Assembly: GCA_024644505.1 (NCBI GenBank)
Contig: JAHEHQ010000049.1
Span: forward strand, 1-11,436
Length of the DNA: 11,436 nt
Source of the DNA: Gammaproteobacteria bacterium
GTDB lineage: Bacteria > Pseudomonadota > Gammaproteobacteria > Chromatiales > Chromatiaceae
Direction of reading: 5' to 3'
Below, piece after piece: positions 6,224 through 11,436 of the stretch. The position numbers were made by a program, and so were the translations under genes. The notes below the pieces were generated by a model. It saw only the letters and a list, made by a program, of their open reading frames with translations. It did no database searches and had not been told where the DNA came from. Within the stretch, counting starts at the first letter, position 1, and the number at the start of each line of letters is the position of its first letter.

Positions 6224-7180
6224 TCAAGTGCCGCCGGACTCGACGGATTCCAGGTAGCGCTCTGCGTCCAGCGCAGCCATGCAGCCGGCACCGGCTGAGG
6301 TTATTGCCTGACGATAGACATGATCCATGACGTCACCTGCCGCGAACACGCCGTCAATGCTGGTTTTCGTGGCTTCCCCGTCCGTGCCGCCCTGCACCCG
6401 CAGGTAGCCCTGTGACATATCAAGCTGCCCCTCGAATAGCCCCGTATTGGGTTTGTGCCCCACCGCTATGAAGACACCCTGCAGTTCGTAATCTGTGGTG
6501 TCATCGTTTTTCACGTTGCGGATACGCATACCGGTGACCCCGCTGTCGTCCCCCAGTACCTCTTCCAGGACACTGTCCCAGGCGATGCGCACATTATCCT
6601 TCTCAAACAACTTTTTTTGCAGAATCTTTTCTGCCCGCAGCGCATCACGACGATGAACCAGTGTGACTTCAGAGGCAATATTCGAGAGATAGAGGGCCTC
6701 CTCAACCGCGGTATTGCCGCCGCCGATGACAGCGACTTTCTGCTCCCGGTAGAAAAAACCATCGCAAGTGGCACAGGCCGATACACCCCTGCCCTTGAAC
6801 GCCTCTTCCGAAGGCAGACCGAGATACTGGGCGGACGCGCCGGTGGCAATGATCAGTGCATCGCAGGTATAGGTCCCGGAATCACCGGTCAGCACGAAGG
6901 GGTGTTGCCGGAGATCCGCTTTGTTGATGTGGTCGAAGATCACCTCGGTCTCGAATCGCTCGGCATGCTTGAGCATGCGATCCATCAATTCCGGGCCTTG
7001 AACACCTTCCCAGTCGCCGGGCCAGTTGTCCACATCCGTAGTAGTGGTGAGTTGGCCGCCCTGTTCCATGCCGGTAATAAGCACCGGGCTGAGATTCGCC
7101 CTGGCCCCGTAAACGGCGGCGGTGTAACCGGCCGGTCCGGATCCCAGGATCAGAAGACGGCAATGCTTGGTATCACTCAT
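6224..7180 (-). CDS. trxB: Thioredoxin-disulfide reductase
   Basis: TrxB is the FAD- and NADPH-dependent enzyme that reduces thioredoxin in the cytoplasm. The 318-residue protein has the low-molecular-weight layout: FAD-binding GSGPAG (13-18), the redox-active CATC with Cys136 and Cys139, NADPH-binding GGGNTA (153-158) followed by HRR (176-178), and the C-terminal FAD motif GVFAAGDV. The region from DVMDHVYRQAIT to the end is conserved. GGAG at 7190-7193, 9 bases before the ATG, supports the start. The gene is divergent from the lamin-tail gene and converges on the PilZ gene, with no clear terminator in the 49-base gap. Its promoter was not identified with confidence. A hairpin with a UUCG-type loop (7206-7221) would lie in its 5' leader. 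Confidence 0.97.
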   Translation of the reverse strand: MSDTKHCRLLILGSGPAGYTAAVYGARANLSPVLITGMEQGGQLTTTTDVDNWPGDWEGVQGPELMDRMLKHAERFETEVIFDHINKADLRQHPFVLTGDSGTYTCDALIIATGASAQYLGLPSEEAFKGRGVSACATCDGFFYREQKVAVIGGGNTAVEEALYLSNIASEVTLVHRRDALRAEKILQKKLFEKDNVRIAWDSVLEEVLGDDSGVTGMRIRNVKNDDTTDYELQGVFIAVGHKPNTGLFEGQLDMSQGYLRVQGGTDGEATKTSIDGVFAAGDVMDHVYRQAITSAGAGCMAALDAERYLESVESGGT

Positions 7181-7195
7181 GTGCTGTTACTCCAA

Positions 7196-7212
7196 CTGGC
7201 GGGTCTTTTGCT
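7196..7212 (+). promoter_or_regulatory. Sigma-54-like promoter match facing the lamin-tail/PEP-CTERM gene
   Basis: CTGGCGGGTCTTTTGCT keeps the -24 TGGC and -12 TTGC elements of a sigma-54 promoter at the exact 12-base GG-to-GC spacing, followed by T. The middle ACG of the consensus is GGG. Transcription would start near 7223, leaving about 175 bases before the ATG at 7399. Family knowledge: PEP-CTERM genes have been linked to RpoN together with the PrsK/PrsR two-component pair. Caution: the -12 part overlaps a perfect hairpin TTTTGC-TTCG-GCAAAA (7206-7221), so the match may be partly coincidental, and the site lies in the trxB leader on the other strand. A weaker sigma-70-like alternative is TTGCCA (7333-7338) with TAGGAT (7357-7362), 18 bases apart. 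Confidence 0.4.
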
Positions 7213-7301
7213 TCGGCAAAAACGCATGGTACGTAATGTGTGCCTATGGGTAAAGGCGGCGCTCACGTCAGGGTAGATATGGGTCTGTCAACGCGGTTTT
7301 C

Positions 7302-7356
7302 AACCGAAAAGGGAATCTGCACGAGCCGTGCTTGCCAGTGTGGAAACTTTTCGGTT
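7302..7356. repeat. Nested inverted repeat in the leader of the lamin-tail gene
   Basis: Outer arms AACCGAAAAG (7302-7311) and CTTTTCGGTT (7347-7356) are perfect 10-base reverse complements. Between them sits a second hairpin, GCACG-AGC-CGTGC (7319-7331). The structure ends 42 bases before the ATG of the downstream gene, leaving the ribosome site free. It could be a two-site operator or an RNA leader structure. It lacks a T-run, so it is not a standard terminator. Confidence 0.5.
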
Positions 7357-7398
7357 AGGATCTGGCTTCCTGTTGAATGGATTCATCAGAGGTGACAA

Positions 7399-8169
7399 AT
7401 GGACATTGGCATGGCGTGCTCCCGCCCAGCGAGCAAATCGTACCCATCTTTCGCGCTTTTTCTTCTCCTATCCGTGGTGCCCTTCAGCAGTCAGGGCATA
7501 CCTGTATTCCTCAATGAACTGCACTATGACAATGTCGGTGGGGATCAGAGCGAGGGCGTGGAGATTGCGGGACCCGCGGGGATTGATCTAGATGGCTGGC
7601 AGGTACTGCTGTACAACGGCCTGAATGGCAAAATATACCAAAGGCGGTTACTTAACGGGGCCATTCCGGATCTGGGTGCGGGCATGGGGGTATCTTTCTT
7701 TGATATTTCCGGTATTCAGAACGGTTCCCCGGACGGGATGGCGCTGGTAGACGATAGCAACACGCTGCTGCAGTTTCTAAGTTATGAGGGGGTCTTCACG
7801 GCCGCAGAGGGGACCGCAAAGGGTCATCTGAGCGACGATATCGGTATTTCCGAGAGCAGCGCCACCTTAGTTGGAAAATCGCTTCAACTGACGGGAACAG
7901 GCAACGAATACAGGGATTTCAGCTGGGTGGCAGGACAACAGAATTTCGGCATTTCGAATGCGGGACAGGTATTCCAAAGCAATGCACTGCCCGCGCCTGG
8001 CGCATTCATTCTCATTGTTTCGGGACTCATCGGCTGCCTGGCTGTTCGATGGAAGGGGTTATCCAGTCAGCCCGCCCTGCCGAAAAGCAGCTGCTGCAGC
8101 TGCAGCAGTTCTTCCCGGGAATCTTCCAGAATCTGCAGGCTCTGCTGGGGTGTCAGTTCGCCCAGCTGA
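7399..8169 (+). CDS. Secreted lamin-tail-domain protein with PEP-CTERM-like sorting signal
   Basis: The 256-residue product starts with a signal peptide (basic stretch, hydrophobic FALFLLLSVVPF, likely cleavage after SSQG near residue 33). The mature part is one lamin-tail-type domain recognisable by NELHYDNVGGDQSEGVEIAG, DLDGWQVLLYNG, QNGSPDGMALVD, QFLSYEG, DIGISESSATLVG and SLQLTGTG. Such domains occur at the N-terminus of secreted nucleases such as ExeM and as stand-alone surface proteins; no nuclease domain is present here. Near the end, P198-A-P-G begins a hydrophobic helix (FILIVSGLIGCLAV) followed by RWK, resembling a PEP-CTERM exosortase signal with PAP for PEP. Unusually, about 33 more residues rich in Ser and Cys follow, read antisense to the HDOD gene. 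AGAGG at 7388-7392, 6 bases from the ATG, supports the start. No exosortase is in the window. Function unknown. Confidence 0.78.
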   Translation: MDIGMACSRPASKSYPSFALFLLLSVVPFSSQGIPVFLNELHYDNVGGDQSEGVEIAGPAGIDLDGWQVLLYNGLNGKIYQRRLLNGAIPDLGAGMGVSFFDISGIQNGSPDGMALVDDSNTLLQFLSYEGVFTAAEGTAKGHLSDDIGISESSATLVGKSLQLTGTGNEYRDFSWVAGQQNFGISNAGQVFQSNALPAPGAFILIVSGLIGCLAVRWKGLSSQPALPKSSCCSCSSSSRESSRICRLCWGVSSPS

Positions 8170-8921
8170 AGTTTTTTGAAAGCAGGCACATCGGTGAGGG
8201 AAGGGCAATCCTTCATCGCCGGTGTGCCAAACATGGAATGCAGCCTGGCGATCAACACCACATCGGACAGGTCCGGCTTGGGTTGGGGGTCACGGAGCCA
8301 TTTTTTGCGGCTGCGCACACAGTCGATCAACTCTTCCTCAAAATCCCACTCCTTGAGGATCAACACGCCCACCAGCGGGCACAGCTGGTCCACTGCGAGG
8401 TTTCTTTTGACAGGGTCTTCGAAGATCTCCGGCCTTTCCTCCAGAATCTTGAGTATCGGGGGCACGGCGATGTCCTGCAGCAGGCCTCCGAGCATGGCTT
8501 TTCCCGCCTGAAATCCCGGTGCACGGTCGGCCAGGAAATAGCTGATAACCGCCACCTTGGACGCCTCGCGAAATGCGTCCTCCAGAAGCCTCCGCAGCTT
8601 TTTTGAAGGAGAATCGAACACCGTGCGGAAGGTGTAGGTGGTGGCCAGCTGGGAGGTGCCCGTCAAGCCTATTCGGCGAACCGCGCCCTCCAGGTCATCG
8701 GGCGGCACCCTGGAGAGAAAGCGTGCACTTCTGGCTACCCGCATGACAAAGGCGCTCAGCGCCGGGTCTGTCTGAAGAATTTTGGCCGCTACGGAAATAT
8801 TGGTATTCGGGTTATTGAGGGACTCCCTCAAACGCAGGGCCCTGTCCGGCAAAGAGGGAAAAAAGGATTTATCGGTTGCGAGCCTTGAGTAGATCTCGGC
8901 GTAGATTCCGGATATGGACAT
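8067..8921 (-). CDS. HDOD-domain protein
   Basis: The 284-residue protein is best explained as an HDOD (HD-related output) domain covering about residues 20-240. Supporting stretches are SLPDRALRLRESL (23-35), NISVAAKILQTDPALSAFV (41-59) and the predicted helix pair around AVRRIGLTG. The usual NSA-type motif reads RVARSA (61-66), and the typical LLHD is LLQDIA (147-152), so the histidine of the HD pair is missing. HDOD proteins generally lack phosphohydrolase residues and act as signalling scaffolds, often near chemotaxis, two-component or c-di-GMP systems; the partner here is unknown. The C-terminal tail from LTPQQSLQILED to LLQLQQLLFG is likely coiled coil. No membrane segment is visible. 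Its last 103 bases overlap the 3' end of the lamin-tail gene. The ribosome site (AGAAG) is modest. The 194-base gap upstream (8922-9115) holds only AT-rich promoter-like DNA with no clear hexamer pair. Confidence 0.8.
   Translation of the reverse strand: MSISGIYAEIYSRLATDKSFFPSLPDRALRLRESLNNPNTNISVAAKILQTDPALSAFVMRVARSARFLSRVPPDDLEGAVRRIGLTGTSQLATTYTFRTVFDSPSKKLRRLLEDAFREASKVAVISYFLADRAPGFQAGKAMLGGLLQDIAVPPILKILEERPEIFEDPVKRNLAVDQLCPLVGVLILKEWDFEEELIDCVRSRKKWLRDPQPKPDLSDVVLIARLHSMFGTPAMKDCPSLTDVPAFKKLQLGELTPQQSLQILEDSREELLQLQQLLFGRAG
8091..8108. repeat. 18-base perfect palindrome of CTG/CAG units
   Basis: The sequence is its own reverse complement, built of CTG and CAG triplets, with a further GCAGCTGC palindrome overlapping its left end. 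It lies inside the antisense overlap of the lamin-tail and HDOD genes and encodes Leu/Gln repeats of the HDOD tail. It may be only a by-product of Leu-Gln codon choice. It has no T-run and is not a standard terminator. Confidence 0.4.
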
Positions 8922-9115
8922 ATATCTTCTTCTGTTGGTGAAAAAACAGCAGCGTTCACCGCGTATCGGCCAGTATGAGCTATTTTATAGAATCCAAGAG
9001 TGCCTGGTTATCTGATTCTCTGAAACCTGCATTTTATGGTAATTACATCACGATCCATGCCCATCAAACCAGTTAACGTGTTGAGTTGGGTCAAAAAATC
9101 TTTCTCGAAAACGCA

Positions 9116-9541
9116 TTACCCCATGCAGGGTTGGTCAGTCAACGGCGGCAGCTTGCGAGGTGTGGCATTGTCGTCTACGGCCACGTAGGTGATAGAGGCG
9201 TTTGCAACCTGTTCGACGGTTCTCGGGTCCCTCTCACGTTCCGCGTAGACCTCCACCCTGACCCGGACAGAGGTGTTGCCCGTATGTTCCAGCTCCGTAT
9301 AGCAGCTTACCAGGTCTCCCACCAGCACAGGTTTCAGAAACTGGAACTCGTGTACGGCGACCGTGGCGACACGCCCCTGCGCAACCTGCACGGCGAGGAT
9401 GCTTCCTGCAATGTCTACCTGGGACATCAGCCAGCCACCGAACACGTCACCTGTGGGATTGGTATCGGCAGGCATGGCCAACACCCTGACAGTGAGCTGC
9501 CATTCTCCGGGATTTCGCTTTTCAATGGGATGAGAGGTCAT
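9116..9541 (-). CDS. yciA: Acyl-CoA thioesterase, YciA family (hotdog fold)
   Basis: The 141-residue protein is one hotdog domain that hydrolyses acyl-CoA thioesters to free acid and CoA. Diagnostic sequence near the N-terminus is LAMPADTNPTGDVFGGWLMS followed by QVDIAG, in which Asp43 corresponds to the catalytic acid of YciA. Later come GRVATVAVHEFQFLKPVLVGD and the strand TSVRVRVEV, and ITYVAVD close to the end. YciA enzymes are cytoplasmic, hexameric and broad in chain length. The start is supported by AAGG at 9549-9552, 7 bases from the ATG. The gene begins 17 bases after the stop of the acyl-CoA synthetase and must be cotranscribed with it. No terminator with a T-run is evident after its stop; a few T-rich bases follow. 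Confidence 0.92.
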   Translation of the reverse strand: MTSHPIEKRNPGEWQLTVRVLAMPADTNPTGDVFGGWLMSQVDIAGSILAVQVAQGRVATVAVHEFQFLKPVLVGDLVSCYTELEHTGNTSVRVRVEVYAERERDPRTVEQVANASITYVAVDDNATPRKLPPLTDQPCMG

Positions 9542-9558
9542 GGATATGGCCTTAGTAA

Positions 9559-11358
9559 TCAGTGTCCTTCGTAAAGGGATTCTATCAGATCACCATAACG
9601 ATTCATGATCCTGGCCCTGCGCAGCTTCATGGTGGGGGTCATGAAACCTGAATCGATGTCCCATGGCTCCCTGATCAGACCGACACGACGAATCTGTGCA
9701 TATCCCGGGAAATCCTGCAGCTGGTCGTTGATACGTTTCAGGATTTCCTGATTGATGCGGTCATCGGAAAGTAATTCGTTACTGTTCGGATCCAGGCCCA
9801 GCTCCGTGGCAAGGCGGGACAGTTCATCGGTATTGAGCACCACCAGCGCCGTCAGATAGGGCCTGCCCTCACCGAGCACCATGACCTGATCAAAAATACC
9901 GTCAAGGGCGATGGCCATTTCCATGTCCGCCGGCGGCACTTTCTCCCCGTTGGCCATCACGATGATGTCTTTTAGCCTTCCCGTGATGAAAACATGGCCG
10001 TTTTCGATCTTGACCTGATCACCGGTGTGCAGCCATCCGTCCGGCTCCATGACATCCCGGGTCGCTTCCGGCTGATTCCAGTAACCCATCATGACGCAGC
10101 GGCTTCGGGTCAACAGTTCGTCGTGCTCGCCGACGCGAATCTCCACGCCTTCGATAGGGATCCCCACGCTTGCCGGAACATTATTCTCCATTGAGTTGGC
10201 GGTAATGACCGGACTGGTCTCGGTGAGACCGTAACCTTGCTGGATGTTGATTCCCAGGCCGATGAAGAGCCTTGCTATCTCGGCTGACAGGGGGGCGCCG
10301 CCGCTGACGGCGAACCGCAGCCGACCACCCAGCCGCGCCTGAACTTTTTTTGCGACCAGTTTTTCAAGTATTGGCCAGGCGAGCAGCGAAGGTGACCAGT
10401 CGGCACGTCCCTGCCTCTGTTCGAATCGCCTGTAGCCAATGTTCACCGCAGATTCGAAGAGCTTCCTGGAGATTGCCGGACCGGCATGGAGCTTCTCCTG
10501 AATCTTGACGAATACACGTTCGAAGATTCTCGGGACGGAGATCAGAATCGTGGGCTTGATCGTGAGCAGGTCATCCGCCAGCTGCAAGACGGAGCGCGCA
10601 AAGGCGACGCTGGAACCGGCGATTACCGGGAGGTAGTATCCGCCGGTGCGCTCGAGCGCATGGGACAAAGGAAGAAACGAGAGCATCCGATCGTCCGGGT
10701 AAAAATCGATCACCTTGAGGCTGGCCCAGACATTCCGGAGAAAGTTGGTATGACTGAGCATTACCCCCTTCGGTTTCCCCGTCGTACCGGAGGTATAGAC
10801 GATGGATGCCAGGCCATCAGGGTCGATTTGCGGCCCTTCCACCGCCCCCGGGGTATCCGGCAGCCATTGCGCCGCATGCGTGACTGTCGAGGGTGAAGCC
10901 GTATCTTCCACCGGCTCCAGTGATATGACACGGGTAAGGCCGGCCAGCTGCGAATGTATCTCCCGAAGCGCCTGCCACTGTTCTTTGCCTTCTATCAGCA
11001 AGACTCTGACGCCGGCATCTTCCAGTATGTAGCGGATGTTCTGCGGGCGATCATTGGTGTAGATGGGTACCGTAACCAGCCCCAGTCCCAATGCCGCCTG
11101 ATCATAGATCACCCACTCCCGGCAGTTGCGCAGCATCATCGCCACCCGGTCGCCCGGTTTCAGTCCGTCCCGGCTAAGCGCTTCCCGCCAGCGCAGAATC
11201 TCCGACTCGGTTTCCGCCCAGCTATAGCTTTTCCAGCTCTTGGAATTCTCATCGTACTGAACGTAAGCAACGGCGTCCGGCGTTCGTTGTGCCCGTACCC
11301 GGAAGGCCCCCGGCAGGGTATTCGCCTCTTCGGGTGTGATCACATCGGTCTTGTGCAT
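9559..11358 (-). CDS. AMP-dependent long-chain fatty-acid--CoA ligase (FadD15/COG1022 type)
   Basis: This 599-residue enzyme should activate a fatty acid to acyl-AMP and then acyl-CoA, using ATP. It is a complete member of the ANL adenylate-forming superfamily. Motifs in order: the phosphate-binding loop YTSGTTGKPKG (188-198), FLPLSHALER (228-237), SGGAPLS (352-358), GYGLTETSP (375-383), GWLHTGD (441-447), the hinge region GRLKD (460-464) and MANGEKVPPADME (468-480). The NGEKVPP form and the overall length of about 600 are typical of the COG1022 long-chain group rather than of E. coli FadD. No membrane segment is evident. Chain-length preference cannot be read from the sequence. GGAGGAG at 11364-11370, 5 bases from the ATG, supports the start. 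It is first in a unit with yciA and has its own promoter candidate. Confidence 0.93.
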   Translation of the reverse strand: MHKTDVITPEEANTLPGAFRVRAQRTPDAVAYVQYDENSKSWKSYSWAETESEILRWREALSRDGLKPGDRVAMMLRNCREWVIYDQAALGLGLVTVPIYTNDRPQNIRYILEDAGVRVLLIEGKEQWQALREIHSQLAGLTRVISLEPVEDTASPSTVTHAAQWLPDTPGAVEGPQIDPDGLASIVYTSGTTGKPKGVMLSHTNFLRNVWASLKVIDFYPDDRMLSFLPLSHALERTGGYYLPVIAGSSVAFARSVLQLADDLLTIKPTILISVPRIFERVFVKIQEKLHAGPAISRKLFESAVNIGYRRFEQRQGRADWSPSLLAWPILEKLVAKKVQARLGGRLRFAVSGGAPLSAEIARLFIGLGINIQQGYGLTETSPVITANSMENNVPASVGIPIEGVEIRVGEHDELLTRSRCVMMGYWNQPEATRDVMEPDGWLHTGDQVKIENGHVFITGRLKDIIVMANGEKVPPADMEMAIALDGIFDQVMVLGEGRPYLTALVVLNTDELSRLATELGLDPNSNELLSDDRINQEILKRINDQLQDFPGYAQIRRVGLIREPWDIDSGFMTPTMKLRRARIMNRYGDLIESLYEGH

Positions 11359-11391
11359 AGAATCTCCTCCAGATGGTGCTGTAACTCCATA

Positions 11392-11420
11392 TATATATCA
11401 GTAGATGGCCGACCAACCAA
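11392..11420 (-). promoter_or_regulatory. Sigma-70 promoter candidate for the acyl-CoA ligase-yciA unit
   Basis: On the minus strand TTGGTT (11415-11420) and TATATA (11392-11397) are 17 bases apart, and TGA directly precedes the -10, making it extended as well. A start near 11385 would leave a leader of about 27 bases before the ATG. Alternating AT near the -10 makes the exact register uncertain. Confidence 0.5.
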
Positions 11421-11436
11421 CAATCGCGGAAAAAAC

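Noticed and set aside
6455..7276. 273-residue open frame antisense to trxB
   Set aside because: It mirrors trxB over most of its length and shows no domain or ribosome site of its own.
7328..7591. 87-residue plus-strand frame overlapping the start of the lamin-tail gene
   Set aside because: It is a shifted frame over the inverted repeat and signal-peptide codons, with no ribosome site or recognisable sequence.
8049..8606. 185-residue frame antisense to the HDOD gene
   Set aside because: It is a shadow of the HDOD coding sequence; composition and motifs favour the minus strand.

Overview
The window looks like ordinary chromosome from a gammaproteobacterium. The gene order trxB - aat - bpt - infA - clpA - clpS - cspD matches, as I remember it, the block found in Pseudomonas and many other Gammaproteobacteria. 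A PEP-CTERM-like surface protein, a PilZ protein and an HDOD protein suggest an environmental, c-di-GMP-using lineage, possibly related to the sulfur-oxidising or Chromatiales-like groups; that placement is inference. There are no rRNA or tRNA genes, CRISPR arrays, transposases or phage genes.

Layout. The left edge (2-121) holds the last 39 codons of an endonuclease III-like Fe-S protein. A pair of REP-like palindromes follows. Then comes cspD on the minus strand, with its own terminator and a long leader. A 498-base gap carries divergent promoter candidates. After it, clpS and clpA run on the plus strand and converge on infA, bpt and aat, which run on the minus strand. A PilZ gene on the plus strand sits between aat and trxB and converges on trxB. 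Next is a lamin-tail-domain protein with a PEP-CTERM-like C-terminus. It is preceded by a sigma-54-like promoter match and a nested inverted repeat, and its 3' end overlaps the 3' end of an HDOD gene on the opposite strand. The right part is a two-gene minus-strand unit: a long-chain acyl-CoA synthetase followed 17 bases later by a YciA-type acyl-CoA thioesterase.

How the genes fit together. ClpS and ClpA are the recognition adaptor and unfoldase of the bacterial N-degron pathway. Aat and Bpt are the two transferases that add the primary destabilising residue (Leu/Phe) to secondary substrates. Everything except ClpP is therefore within about 4.5 kb. The synthetase and thioesterase catalyse opposing steps on acyl-CoA. 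Most of the window is well-known core genome. The least ordinary part is about 7.19-8.17 kb, where a short secreted lamin-tail protein has a possible sigma-54 promoter, a structured leader and a C-terminus that runs past the expected sorting signal into antisense overlap. I do not see a convincing new multi-gene system.
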